DNA of 64,000 nt, from NCBI RefSeq assembly GCF_000308775.1, contig NZ_BAGJ01000267.1:1-64000 (forward strand). Direction: 5' to 3'. Made by a program: the position numbers and the translations under genes. The DNA is from Nocardia testacea NBRC 100365. GTDB lineage: Bacteria > Actinomycetota > Actinomycetes > Mycobacteriales > Mycobacteriaceae. The notes under the pieces are model-generated. The model saw only the letters and a list, made by a program, of their open reading frames with translations. It searched no databases and had not been told where the DNA came from. Of this stretch, positions 25,843-34,505 are shown piece by piece. Within the stretch, counting starts at the first letter, position 1, and each line of letters begins with the position of its first letter.

Positions 25843-26561
25843 CCGGGATCGAGCGCGATCGCGCCACCGTCCCCGGCCCGCAGCTGCCGGGCCGTCCGCC
25901 CGACGTACCGGCGCAGCGCCCGGGCGAGATGGGGTTCGTCGTAGTACCCGAGCTTGTCGACGACATCGCCGGGGGTCTCACCCGTGGTCAGTAGCAGGGC
26001 GGCGCTCCGTGCGCGGCCGATCTGCCGGACCGCGCCCTGGGTGAGCCCGGTCGCCGCTCGGAACCGACGCTCGAGGGTCCGTTCGGTCACCTCCGGCGGC
26101 GACCCGCGCAGCGTCGCCGAAACCAGCGGATCGCGGATCACGACTCCTTCGCGGACGAGCCGGTCGACCAGCGCCTCGGCGTCGTCGGGTCGCGGGGTCT
26201 CCCGGTGGGCGCCGTCCAGCCAGAAGGTCCGGCCGGTCACATCGGGCAGTACGATACCGCCATCCACCAGGTTCGATGTCGCCGTCGCCCGCAGCGACGT
26301 CCCGACCGCGAACTGGATACCGACGAACCCCGCACCCTCGGGTACGGGCGCGGTCCCGCTGCGGCTCTCCGGACCGGTGACGGCCGCGTACGGTCGCCCC
26401 TGCTGCTCCCAGAACACCAGTCCCCACGTCTCGGACGCGACCGAGGTCATCTCCGAGACGTGCTCGCTGCGACAGGTCCATACGGACTCGACCCACGGCG
26501 AATCCGACGCCCGCGTCCCGAACAGCAGTCCCACGGTCGGATAGTAGGCCTGACCGGGCAT
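25824..26561 (-). CDS. AraC-family regulator, in line with VapBC
   Basis: 245 residues; the AraC double HTH is C-terminal (PPEVTERTLERRFRAATGL, then GDVVDKLGYYDEPHLARALRRY). The N-terminal half is a sensor of the DUF6597 type. Its ATG at 26561 follows the TAG stop of the VapC gene with no base between them, so it should be translated by ribosomes leaving vapC. This puts it in one transcript with the toxin-antitoxin pair. It also converges with the RibD-like gene, a frequent partner of AraC regulators. Which genes it controls is not visible. Confidence 0.88.
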   Translation of the reverse strand: MPGQAYYPTVGLLFGTRASDSPWVESVWTCRSEHVSEMTSVASETWGLVFWEQQGRPYAAVTGPESRSGTAPVPEGAGFVGIQFAVGTSLRATATSNLVDGGIVLPDVTGRTFWLDGAHRETPRPDDAEALVDRLVREGVVIRDPLVSATLRGSPPEVTERTLERRFRAATGLTQGAVRQIGRARSAALLLTTGETPGDVVDKLGYYDEPHLARALRRYVGRTARQLRAGDGGAIALDPGQRTTS

Positions 26562-26966
26562 CTAGAGAACAGTGACCGCGACCTCGGGTATCGCCTGTAG
26601 CGCTCCCTTGGCCAGCCGCGCATCGAAGGTGACCAGCGGTGCGTCGTGCACTGCGGCGACTGCGAGGTACGCGGCGTCGTAGATGGAGACGTTGTGGCGC
26701 AGTTTCCACACAGTGTGCAGTAGCAGCGAGTCTGTTTCGACGTACATGATCTGCATGGCGGTGAGCGCCCGGAAAGCGGCGTCGGCATCGGTGCCGGCCA
26801 ATTGATTCGTCGAGACCGCTTTGTGCAGGGTGCGTACGACTTCCAATGGCATATGGGCGGGTGCGGCCCATTCGTCGTCCGCGAAAAGCGCTGCGCGCGC
26901 CGCCTCTCCTCGGTCGGAGGGACCGGCGAGCGCCATCACCATGACATTGGCGTCTACGACGATCAC
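26562..26966 (-). CDS. vapC: VapC-type PIN-domain RNase toxin
   Basis: 134-residue PIN-domain protein, the normal VapC size. The acidic metal ligands are in place: Asp5 (MIVVDANVMVMAL), Glu in PLEVVRTL (about 41), Asp in SIYDAAYLAVA (about 96) and Asp in LVTFDARLA (about 114). VapC toxins cut tRNA or rRNA when the antitoxin is lost. Its ATG overlaps the stop of the antitoxin gene by 4 bases. Its own stop abuts the ATG of the AraC gene. All catalytic positions are intact, so it should be active. Confidence 0.9.
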   Translation of the reverse strand: MIVVDANVMVMALAGPSDRGEAARAALFADDEWAAPAHMPLEVVRTLHKAVSTNQLAGTDADAAFRALTAMQIMYVETDSLLLHTVWKLRHNVSIYDAAYLAVAAVHDAPLVTFDARLAKGALQAIPEVAVTVL

Positions 26967-27199
26967 TCGTCGTCCTCGCGGCCGGTACGGATTTCCGCGA
27001 CCACCGCATCGGCGTCCATGCTCAGGGAACGTCGTCCCACCAGGCTCTCGATCAGCTGCCGGTTGCGTTCGGCGCGGAACTCCCTTTCCAGCAGGGCCCG
27101 AAGATAGGTCTGGGTGGATTGTCCCCGGGCGGCCGCCCGGCGCGCTATGGCGTCACGAACTTCCTCGGGGACATCCTTGATCTGGATTGCGACACTCAT
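26963..27199 (-). CDS. vapB: VapB/FitA-type antitoxin
   Basis: 78 residues. The N-terminus is a ribbon-helix-helix DNA-binding domain (IQIKDVPEEVRDAIARRAAARG, QSTQTYLRALLEREF), as in FitA/VapB antitoxins; the acidic C-terminus would wrap the toxin. ATG at 27199. A near-perfect 14-bp inverted repeat stands 9-37 bp upstream and is the probable autoregulatory operator. First gene of a three-gene unit vapB-vapC-araC. Confidence 0.9.
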   Translation of the reverse strand: MSVAIQIKDVPEEVRDAIARRAAARGQSTQTYLRALLEREFRAERNRQLIESLVGRRSLSMDADAVVAEIRTGREDDE

Positions 27200-27207
27200 G
27201 TAGCCAG

Positions 27208-27236
27208 GTTACATGCGCATGGCATGTGCATGTAAC
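27208..27236. promoter_or_regulatory. Inverted repeat, candidate VapBC operator
   Basis: Arms GTTACATGCGCATG (27208-27221) and CATGTGCATGTAAC (27223-27236) match at 13 of 14 positions around one central base. The site begins 9 bp upstream of the antitoxin ATG. Size and place fit a site for a ribbon-helix-helix VapBC complex. Confidence 0.75.
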
Positions 27237-27304
27237 GTCTCGGCGCGGTGCCGGGACTCTGCTCAGCGTTGCCACCGCCGTCGGCACCGGAGGACACTGG
27301 GGGT

Positions 27305-27484
27305 ATGGCCGACAGGGAGCAACGCACACCTTTCTACGGGATAGTGCTGATCCTCGCTGCGCTCGGTGCGTCGTTGGCGGTCAGTTACTACGGACCGATG
27401 TGGTTCCGTGTCACGGTCTACATCCTCACCGTGCTGCTGGTACTTGTCGGCGGTGTCATGACGTTCCGGGACTACCCGTACTGA
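27305..27484 (+). CDS. Small two-helix membrane protein
   Basis: 59 residues, two hydrophobic segments (about 12-29 and 33-52) with a short charged N-terminus MADREQ, ending in FRDYPY. It matches the style of small conserved actinobacterial membrane proteins of unknown function. The ATG at 27305 gives the natural start; the longer in-frame extension would add a Pro-rich leader over the vapB promoter region. Divergent from vapBC. Function unknown. Confidence 0.7.
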   Translation: MADREQRTPFYGIVLILAALGASLAVSYYGPMWFRVTVYILTVLLVLVGGVMTFRDYPY

Positions 27485-27890
27485 CTTGGCGAATGCGTGA
27501 GCACGTCTTCTCGATCCGTCGAGGCGGCGCGCAACCACTTGTCGATGCACCCTGCGGGCGGACCGCCGTCACGGTTGTGCCGGTCTGAGCCGGGCCCGAG
27601 GCTGCTCGGGCGGGTGAAGAGGGCAAGGCTCTCACCCGAGAAGTGCCGATCGGTCGTCTTCGCTCGGCGGCCGGGCCGGAGCCGTTGCCGGCGGTATCCG
27701 GGCGCGAGCCCGCAGCCGTGCCGAGACGCCCGGCCCAGGCGTGTCGCAGCGCACCGTTGCGACCTGGTGCATTACCTGTAGGTGAGCAACCGGCGGGAAA
27801 AGTGCGTACTTGTCGGCCGCCGCACCGCGCGCCGACACTCGGAGCGCCGCGGCGTTCACCCGGATCGCCGCGCAGTGATCGGAGCCGCAG
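27485..27890. other. 406-bp gap, no recognisable gene
   Basis: Between the small membrane protein and the imine-reductase-like gene. Frames on both strands are Arg-rich and carry no motif. I see no tRNA and no strong hairpin. Confidence 0.4.
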
Positions 27891-28772
27891 ATGACCTCAG
27901 AGCAACGCGCATCGGTGACCGTGCTCGGCACCGGATCCATGGGCAGCGCGCTCGCCCGCGCGTTCCTCGCCGCCGGGTACCGGACACACGTGTGGAACCG
28001 TAGTGCGGCGCGAACCACGGAACTGGTCGCCGCCGGCGCGACCGCGCACCGCGATATCACCGATGCCGTCGAGGCGAGTCCGGTGATCATCGCGTGCCTG
28101 AGCACCTTCGCCGCCACGCATGCGAGTCTGTCGCCGTCCACCGGGATTCTCGCGGGCCGCGATATCATCACCCTCAACAGCGGAACGCCGGCACAGGCCA
28201 GAGAGTTCGCGCAGTGGGTGCGCTGCGCCGGCGCGCGTTTCCTCGGCGGCGCGATCAAGAATGTGCCCGCGGCCGTCGGCGACCGGAACACACTGCTGTA
28301 CTTCGGCGGCGACCGCGACGTCTTCGACGCGCATACCGGCACCCTGCGTGTCCTCGGCGGCGAGCTCGACTTCCTCGGCGTGGAAACCGACCTAGCCGCA
28401 CTCTACGAATCCGCGGTCGGCGCGACGCTGCTACCCGCCCTGCTCGGCTTCCTCGAGGGCGCCGCGATGCTGGCCTCCCGCGGTCTGCCCGCGCATACGA
28501 TGGTCCCGTACTCGGTGAAATGGCTGCGGATGATCGAGTCGCTGCTGCCGGTCCTGGCCGAGGAGATCGACACCGGGAACTACACCCTTCTCGGCTCCAG
28601 CGTCGAGCTGTTCCACAACGCACTCGCCGACGACAGGCAGCTCGCCGCCGAATCGGGTGTCGACTTGTCCTGGCACGCCCCCATGCACGACCTGCTGCGC
28701 CGCGCCGTCGCCGAGGGCCGCGGCGATCAGAGCATCACCGCGCTGATCGAATTACTCACCGCCCGACCGTGA
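27891..28772 (+). CDS. Imine reductase/6PGDH-like NAD(P)-dependent oxidoreductase
   Basis: 293 residues with an N-terminal Rossmann motif VLGTGSMGSALARAF (about 10-24) and an all-helical C-terminal dimerisation domain, the build of beta-hydroxyacid dehydrogenases and imine reductases. The mid-helix reads LAALYESAVGATLLP where imine reductases usually have LYD, so the catalytic Asp position is Glu here. The C-terminal NYTLLGSSVELFHNAL and DLSWHAPMHDLLRRA fit the imine reductase branch. Read rightward; the XRE gene converges from the other side, 33 bp away. Substrate unknown. Confidence 0.83.
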   Translation: MTSEQRASVTVLGTGSMGSALARAFLAAGYRTHVWNRSAARTTELVAAGATAHRDITDAVEASPVIIACLSTFAATHASLSPSTGILAGRDIITLNSGTPAQAREFAQWVRCAGARFLGGAIKNVPAAVGDRNTLLYFGGDRDVFDAHTGTLRVLGGELDFLGVETDLAALYESAVGATLLPALLGFLEGAAMLASRGLPAHTMVPYSVKWLRMIESLLPVLAEEIDTGNYTLLGSSVELFHNALADDRQLAAESGVDLSWHAPMHDLLRRAVAEGRGDQSITALIELLTARP

Positions 28773-28805
28773 TTCCTTCCTTGACCCGACGCCGGGGACC
28801 GGAAC

Positions 28806-29591
28806 TCACAAGCGCCCTGACTCTCGGGTATTCCGCTCGAGTGCTTCCGCGGTGTAAGAATCCGCGGGCAGAAAAGTTTCCAGCCGTAGCTCGGAAATCG
28901 TCACGTGCACGGCGGTGGCGAATGTGGTGATCGCGGTGATGAGACTCAGCTCGCCGCGACTGGATCGAAGGCGTAGCGGGACGGCGAAACCGAAATGATC
29001 CGTGGCGACCGGCGGCGGATGCGGTAGATAACCCTCCAGTTCGGCCAGCATCGCCAAATGCCGCTCGTGTGGGGCACGGGCGTTGTCCTGCCTGGGCCGT
29101 TCAAGCACGTGCTGTGCCCAGTCGTCGAAGTTCAGGATGCGCGGCGCCATACCGCGTGGATGTAATGCCAGACGTAGCACGTTCACCGGTGGTTCCAGCA
29201 GTTCCGGCGCTACGCCCTCGGTGAGGATACCGAGACCGTCGTTGGCCGCTACCAGCTCGCCGAACCGGTCCACCACGATCGCCGGGTACGGACTGTGCCC
29301 GTCGAGCAGCCGCCGCAGACTGTCCATCACCGGTCGCAGCGCGGGATCGTCCAAGTCGGTTTCGGGGTAGCTCGGTGCGTAGCCGGCCGTCAGCAGCAAT
29401 GCGTTCCGTTCGCGCAGCGGCAGTTGCAGTGATTCCGCGACCCGCACCACCATCCCGCGCCCCGGCATGGAACGGCCGCTTTCCATGAAGCTCACATGCC
29501 GTTGCGTGGTGCCGGCCCGCAGCGCCAGTTCGAGCTGCGACAGCCGCCGCCGCGTCCGCCATTCCTTCAATGCCGCGCCGAAACCGCTCAT
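28806..29591 (-). CDS. XRE-family regulator with MmyB-like ligand domain
   Basis: 261 residues. Helix-turn-helix at about residues 8-62 (LKEWRTRRRLSQLELALRAG, TQRHVSFMESGRSMPG), then a PAS-like MmyB ligand-binding domain (YPAIVVDRFGELVAAND, LNFDDWAQHVLERPRQ). The start at 29591 fits the family N-terminus. It is divergent from an LLM flavin oxidoreductase, and a perfect 16-bp palindrome stands between the two starts. Regulators of this class commonly repress the adjacent oxidoreductase gene. Ligand unknown. Confidence 0.9.
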   Translation of the reverse strand: MSGFGAALKEWRTRRRLSQLELALRAGTTQRHVSFMESGRSMPGRGMVVRVAESLQLPLRERNALLLTAGYAPSYPETDLDDPALRPVMDSLRRLLDGHSPYPAIVVDRFGELVAANDGLGILTEGVAPELLEPPVNVLRLALHPRGMAPRILNFDDWAQHVLERPRQDNARAPHERHLAMLAELEGYLPHPPPVATDHFGFAVPLRLRSSRGELSLITAITTFATAVHVTISELRLETFLPADSYTAEALERNTRESGRL

Positions 29592-29607
29592 GAGGCGAGC
29601 GAAGCAT

Positions 29608-29623
29608 ATTCCCTGCAGGGAAT
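29608..29623. promoter_or_regulatory. Perfect 16-bp palindrome, candidate XRE operator
   Basis: ATTCCCTGCAGGGAAT lies in the 67-bp gap between the XRE regulator (start 29591) and the LLM oxidoreductase (start 29659). Its symmetry and place make it the likely operator for both genes. Confidence 0.75.
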
Positions 29624-29658
29624 TGAGTGCATACCCCCGTTCGGCGACGGTTGACCAC

Positions 29659-30603
29659 ATGAAATACGGACTTCTCCTACCCGCGGGTCAGGCCCAGCTC
29701 GACGCGGGCGGCTCGGCGCAGGCCCTGGTCGAGATCGCTGTGGAAGCCGAGCGGCTCGGATTCGATTCCGTCTGGGCCGGCGACTCGCTCGTCCGCGCCC
29801 GGATCGAACCGCTCACTGTGCTGACCGCCGTCGCGCAGGCGACCGAACGCATCACGCTCGGCACGGCGGTGCTCATGCCCGCCTACCGGCATCCGGTGCA
29901 CGCCGCGGTGACGCTCAGCTCACTGGATCTGCTGTCGGAAGGGCGCCTCGTGGTCGGCGTCGGCGCCGGTTTCCCCGGCTTCAGTGAGCAAGAACTGGAG
30001 CTCGTCGGGGTGGATTTCCGTACACGCTTCTCCCGGCTCGACGATACGGTCGCGCTGTGGCGTGAGCTGTGGACCGGGAAGCCGCAGTCGTTCCACGGCA
30101 AGGTACTGCACTACGACTGGTTGCCCGAGGTGCCTGCGCCCGCACGTCCGGGCGGCCCGCCGATCTGGCTCGGCGGGATCACCCCGGCCGCGCTGCGGCG
30201 CACCGCCCGACTCTACGACGGTTGGCTGCCCTACCCGCCCGACCCCGCGGACTACGCGACCGCATCGGCCACGATCCGTGACACCGCGACGCGGCCGGTC
30301 ACCCCGGCCCTTTTCGCGACCGTCTTCGTGGACGACGACGCGCAGCGGGGCGCGAAGGCGCTGGACGACTACTGCCGGGCCACCTATCGCATGCCGCTGG
30401 AATCCGTCGCGCAGATCCAGGTGATGATGTCCGGTCCGGATATCGCCGCTCGGCTCGGGCGGTTCGTCGAGGCAGGTGCGCGGCATATCCTGCTGCGGAT
30501 CGGCGCGGTCGACTCCACTGCATTCACCGAGCAATTGGCCAGGGTCGCGAACATCCTTCCGACGCTCCCACACGGGTCGGTTCGCCTGGCCGCCGTGGAT
30601 TGA
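29659..30603 (+). CDS. LLM-class F420- or FMN-dependent oxidoreductase
   Basis: 314 residues of the luciferase-like TIM-barrel family: MKYGLLLPAG at the start, GFDSVWAGDSLV, ERITLGTAVLMPAYRHP, SEGRLVVGVGAGFP, PPIWLGGITPAALRRTARLYDGW written here in pieces. Most such proteins in mycolate bacteria use coenzyme F420. ATG at 29659 is chosen because the longer frame runs through the XRE gene and its operator. The divergent XRE regulator is its probable controller. Substrate unknown. Confidence 0.9.
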   Translation: MKYGLLLPAGQAQLDAGGSAQALVEIAVEAERLGFDSVWAGDSLVRARIEPLTVLTAVAQATERITLGTAVLMPAYRHPVHAAVTLSSLDLLSEGRLVVGVGAGFPGFSEQELELVGVDFRTRFSRLDDTVALWRELWTGKPQSFHGKVLHYDWLPEVPAPARPGGPPIWLGGITPAALRRTARLYDGWLPYPPDPADYATASATIRDTATRPVTPALFATVFVDDDAQRGAKALDDYCRATYRMPLESVAQIQVMMSGPDIAARLGRFVEAGARHILLRIGAVDSTAFTEQLARVANILPTLPHGSVRLAAVD

Positions 30604-30629
30604 ACAACAGCAAGGTATAGCGACCACGC

Positions 30630-30950
30630 CTGTACACGACCGACTTCGGTCCGGGCAATGTCGCGGTGCACGCGGGTGCGATCGAACTAGAGGCAGGCGA
30701 CTCGGGCGAGGCAGCTCACGACGGCGCAGCCGTCCGCCTGCCTTCGGATATGGCTGTGCCCCGGGCGGGCCACCACTGGCAGGACAATGCCCGCGCCTGG
30801 TTGATGGCCGGGAAACCGGACAGGGCGCTGGTCGCCCTGAACAAGGCCCGGGCAACCGCGCCACGGCAGACCAGACTGCACCCGGCGGTGCGGGAGACCG
30901 TCCACGGGATAGCGGCTGCCCAGCATCGGCAGAGCCGAACCAGGGCCTTC
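30630..30950 (+). pseudogene. C-terminal remnant of an XRE-TPR regulator
   Basis: The frame from 30630 reads LYTTDFGPGNVAVHAGAIEL, then RAGHHWQDNARAWLMAGK, RALVALNKARATAPRQTRLH and VRETVHGIAAAQ. This is the TPR-like C-terminal end of the long XRE regulators of Nocardia and Streptomyces. The N-terminal HTH and most of the protein are missing, and no start belongs to it. A decayed gene fragment right after the LLM gene. Confidence 0.65.
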
Positions 30951-31155
30951 CGCAGCCGCAGGAATGGACGTGTCCGACGTGGAAACGGTCCCCGGCGCGG
31001 CCGGCGGGCATACAGCGGGCGTGGGCAGCGTGGTGCCGTTCATGACGGTTTCGGTGGCGAGTTCTGGCGGTGCGTTCGCGGCCTGCCCGGACACGCATAA
31101 CCCAGCAGGCCGATTTATCGAACATATGTTCTATGCGTGAGGTAGGGTCGGCGGG

Positions 31156-31473
31156 GTGAACACACATTCGACTGCACCGGCACCGCATGCGCCGGCGCGG
31201 AGATGGTCGGAACTGGCCGATGTCGACCTGCTTCGCACTCTCGTCGAAACCGAGCGCCACCGGCGGCGACTGGGTGCGGCCATGGTCGCCGCGGTCGCCG
31301 AGGCCGAGCGCCGTGGTCTCGCCGCCGACACCGGCTACCGCGACACGGCGGAGCTGTTGAGTGATCTGCTGCGGATCAGTACCTCCGAGGCGCGCCGGCG
31401 AATCGAATGCGCCGCTCCGCGGGCCCGATCGCGTTCCAGAAAACCATGGAGGGCGTTGGCGGCGGTCGGCTGA
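31156..31473 (+). pseudogene. N-terminal remnant of a DUF222/13E12 HNH protein
   Basis: About 85 residues match the start of the DUF222 (13E12 repeat) family: LRTLVETERHRRRLGAAMVA, GYRDTAELLSDLLRISTSEARRRI. These proteins are normally over 400 residues with a C-terminal HNH nuclease. Here the similarity stops after RRRIECAA and the frame ends at 31473. The following 285 bp to the next gene show no HNH motif. A truncated relic of a mobile, multicopy family. Confidence 0.7.
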
Positions 31474-31758
31474 GCCCTGAGTCCGGGCCGTGGGCTGCCG
31501 GCCGAGACGACGACGGCGCTCATCGGGGCTCGGCCGATTCGTGTGCCACTGCGGGAGTCCTGTCGGGTACGGTCGGCCGAATTCGGCGGCAACCGTAGAT
31601 GTTGTGCCCTCGGCGGGGCACATCGAAGACGGGAACACGGGTGACCTGCGAACTACTATGGCCGACTGGTAGTCGAAGCGAATCTCGCCCTGGGCTGAGC
31701 TGCGATGCGGGTGTTCGGAGTATGGCCGTCGCCGGTGGATACTCCGGTTTGTGTTCGA

Positions 31759-33123
31759 TCAGAAATTCGGGCGGTTCTGTACCCAGCGGAACGGTGTGCT
31801 CCGCTGCGGGAAGCTGTCCGGGTCGATCCGGTCGAGCGTGAGGGTGACCTGGTGGCCGTCCAGTTCGCCGGTCAGCACGACTGTTTCTGTACCGGTTTGC
31901 TGGAAGTTCAGGGTGCCCAGGGGGTTTCGGGTGTGCTCGGATTTCGCCATCGGTCTGGATTTCGGTCTTCCCTCGAGCAGCCGGATCCGCCGGGACGCGG
32001 CATCCACGTCGGCGGGAACCGTCGAAAAGGTGTCGTCCATTCGCTGAAAGCTGACGGTACCCGGATAGTCGAACACCACGGTTTTCCATCGAGTTGTGTC
32101 GGTGGTCAGCGGTGGCACCGGCTGTCCGTCGCGGGTGTACTGCGACACCGTCCAGATGCCGTACAGCGGCGGTTTGGGACGGTCGGGCCCACTGGAATGC
32201 CAGGCGTGCAGGCCGCCCTGCACGAGTGCCACCGTCATCCAGATGCCGAGTGTGACCTGCATCAGTGCCGCGATCCGGCGAGATCTCCCGGCATGGAACG
32301 GATACGGTGCGTCGGACGGGCCGGTGGCGCGGTTGAGCAGCAGCACTCGTGTCAGCCGCCGCGCTTCGGGCGCCAGCAGTATCAACGACATGAGCAGAAG
32401 ATGGGTGGACGAGATCTTCTCCGGCACATCGAAGGTCATGTTCAGCACGACGATCAGCAGGGTGTCGATCAGCGCCAGCGTCGCGCCGAGCAGCGCGGTC
32501 CGTGGGATCAACAGCAGGATCGCCGCGGTGATTTCTGCCGCGCCGAGCAGCATTTCGTATGGTCTCGACACACCTACCTGCGACCACAGCACGGCCATCG
32601 GCGTGAGGTCGCCGTACTTGGTCAGCAGCGTGGTGAGCGACGGCTCGGGCATCTGCGTCGGAATCGTCTTGGCGAAGCCGAAGCTCAACATCTGACCGGC
32701 CAACGATATCCGGATGACGAGGAGGAACCAGCCCGCGAGTGCGCGATATTGCCCACGGTGCCGGTCCAGTACCGACCACACCGCTGATCCGGCCACCGCC
32801 ACGACCAGGATGCAGAACAACAGCACCCAGAAAATCGTCTGATCCCCGACTCCGGTCGGATACAGCTGTACGTCGGTACCGAACAGCTCCCGGCCCACCC
32901 AGTTCAGGACAGGCTGCAGTTTCCGGATGTGCCAGAACTGTGCGTCGTGGCCCAGCCGGCGGCCGAGCGGACCGGTCAGCACGAAGGCGATCGGCGGAGT
33001 CAATAAAGAGAACAAGCCGAAGTAGAGGAAACAGAACCGGAACGCGATACGGGTGAGTGGTTTCCACCGCGCTCGCCGAGCCGGCTGCGGTCGTTCGGTG
33101 GTGAGGGTTCCGTCCGTCTTCAC
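31759..33123 (-). CDS. DoxX-like polytopic membrane protein
   Basis: 454 residues from GTG at 33123, which overlaps the stop of the VanY-like gene by 4 bases (GTGA). About eight hydrophobic helices, including a DoxX-like four-helix core (LAGQMLSFGFAKTIPTQMPEP, YEMLLGAAEITAAILLLIPRT). The C-terminal 130 residues are soluble beta-rich sequence (WTVSQYTRDGQPVPP, VLTGELDGHQVTLTLDRID). Such proteins occur in Nocardia and Streptomyces without known function. Coupled translation with the peptidase suggests a joint envelope role. The response regulator is divergent from this pair. Confidence 0.77.
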   Translation of the reverse strand: MKTDGTLTTERPQPARRARWKPLTRIAFRFCFLYFGLFSLLTPPIAFVLTGPLGRRLGHDAQFWHIRKLQPVLNWVGRELFGTDVQLYPTGVGDQTIFWVLLFCILVVAVAGSAVWSVLDRHRGQYRALAGWFLLVIRISLAGQMLSFGFAKTIPTQMPEPSLTTLLTKYGDLTPMAVLWSQVGVSRPYEMLLGAAEITAAILLLIPRTALLGATLALIDTLLIVVLNMTFDVPEKISSTHLLLMSLILLAPEARRLTRVLLLNRATGPSDAPYPFHAGRSRRIAALMQVTLGIWMTVALVQGGLHAWHSSGPDRPKPPLYGIWTVSQYTRDGQPVPPLTTDTTRWKTVVFDYPGTVSFQRMDDTFSTVPADVDAASRRIRLLEGRPKSRPMAKSEHTRNPLGTLNFQQTGTETVVLTGELDGHQVTLTLDRIDPDSFPQRSTPFRWVQNRPNF

Positions 33124-33695
33124 GACCGCATCCTGGGATCGTGTGCCGGGTCGGGATACACGGCAGGGCAGCCATGCTCGATCGCCTCCGGGCGCAGTTC
33201 GTAGTGCCAGGGCTCGTTGCGATAGACCTGGCACAGTCCGTATGCGGCGCCGTGTGCGGACAGCCACGCCGCGGCATCGGAACCGAGGTCGACCGCGTTA
33301 CCGGACACATGCGCGGAAGTGTCCGCGGTGGCGACCCACCGGGCGGCTCTCTCCGTCGAGCCGTACTTCGCGACCGCCGCGCGAAGTAGCCGGTCCTGGT
33401 ATGTCCGGGAACGCCAGCCACTGTTGACGTGGAACTCGATGCCATCGTCGCCGGCGTCGGCCGCCGCGGCGCGCAGGGCGCCGATCAGACCGGGTGCGAG
33501 GTTGGCTACGCCGGGATATCCCTCAGCGAACACTGTGACGCCGTTCGGGAGACCACCATCGTCCGGGACAGCCCGGGCGCCGTGGAGTAGGTCACCGACC
33601 GAACGAACCGACGATGGTGCCGACTGATAGACCAGAGCGCCGATGATCGCGGCAATGGCGACGAGCAGGCCGGTCACAGCCGGCCTGCGGGTCAT
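33120..33695 (-). CDS. VanY-like D-Ala-D-Ala carboxypeptidase (M15B)
   Basis: 191 residues with an N-terminal membrane anchor or signal (TGLLVAIAAIIGALVYQ) and an M15B peptidase domain. Zinc-ligand motifs are SAHVSGNAVDLG (His and Asp) and EPWHYEL (catalytic Glu, then His). The preceding SGWRSRTYQDRLL is typical of VanY. It should trim terminal D-Ala from peptidoglycan stems. The ATG at 33695 is taken; another in-frame ATG at 33722 is possible and neither has a clear ribosome site. It is divergent from an OmpR-type response regulator, a layout like vanRS with vanY. Confidence 0.87.
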   Translation of the reverse strand: MTRRPAVTGLLVAIAAIIGALVYQSAPSSVRSVGDLLHGARAVPDDGGLPNGVTVFAEGYPGVANLAPGLIGALRAAAADAGDDGIEFHVNSGWRSRTYQDRLLRAAVAKYGSTERAARWVATADTSAHVSGNAVDLGSDAAAWLSAHGAAYGLCQVYRNEPWHYELRPEAIEHGCPAVYPDPAHDPRMRS

Positions 33696-33809
33696 TGGTG
33701 GTAATCCGGTTCTTCGACTCATACCGTCAGTCAAGGCACAGCGGTGTTGCCGGCCCGTATGCCGTTTTCGATATGCCGGCGATATGTTGCGCCTCGTAGC
33801 ATCGAGAGC

Positions 33810-34505
33810 ATGCGTGTGCTGGTCGTAGAGGACGAGCCCTACCTGGCAGAGGCCATCCGTGATGGGCTGCGATTGGAAGCGATCGCGGCCGATATCGCCG
33901 GTGACGGCGACACGGCCATGGAGTTGCTGAGCATCAACACGTACGACATAGCGGTCCTCGACCGCGATATCCCGGGGCCCTCGGGGGACGAGATCGCCGA
34001 GCACATCGTCGCGTCCGGCAGCGGCATGCCGATACTGATGCTCACCGCTGCCGATCGGCTCGATGACAAGGCCTCCGGCTTCGAGCTCGGCGCCGACGAC
34101 TATCTCACCAAGCCGTTCGCGCTCCGTGAACTCGCCCTCCGGCTCCGGGCGCTCGACCGCAGGCGCGTCCACAACAGGCCACCGGTGCGGGATGTCGCGG
34201 GTCTGCGGGTGGACCCGTTCCGCCGCGAGGTCTACCGAGACGGTCGCTATGTGGCGCTCACCCGCAAGCAGTTCGCCGTGCTCGAAGTCCTCGTCGCTGC
34301 CGAAGGTGGCGTCATCAGCGCCGAAGAGTTACTGGAACGGGCGTGGGACGGGAATGCCGATCCCTTCACCAACGCCGTACGTATCACCGTTTCGGCCCTG
34401 CGTAAACGGCTCGGCGAACCGTGGCTCATCGCCACCGTGCCCGGCGTCGGCTACCGCATCGACACCGGACCGGACGCCGGCGGCCGGGGAGCGGAGCGTG
34501 GATAG
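33810..34505 (+). CDS. OmpR/VanR-type response regulator
   Basis: 231 residues. Receiver domain (MRVLVVEDEPYLAEAI; acidic pair at residues 8-9, LDRDIPGPSGDE with the phospho-Asp, LTAAD, and TKPF with the conserved Lys) followed by a winged helix (LTRKQFAVLEVLVAAEGG, VRITVSALRKRL). All phosphorylation residues are present. It is divergent from the VanY/DoxX-like pair, its probable targets. The kinase gene that overlaps its 3' end is broken, so it may now be phosphorylated by another kinase or act unphosphorylated. ATG at 33810. Confidence 0.92.
   Translation: MRVLVVEDEPYLAEAIRDGLRLEAIAADIAGDGDTAMELLSINTYDIAVLDRDIPGPSGDEIAEHIVASGSGMPILMLTAADRLDDKASGFELGADDYLTKPFALRELALRLRALDRRRVHNRPPVRDVAGLRVDPFRREVYRDGRYVALTRKQFAVLEVLVAAEGGVISAEELLERAWDGNADPFTNAVRITVSALRKRLGEPWLIATVPGVGYRIDTGPDAGGRGAERG

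Noticed and set aside
29920..31638. 572-codon minus-strand frame opposite the LLM gene
   Set aside because: Covers a clear LLM gene and two relics; no family pattern.
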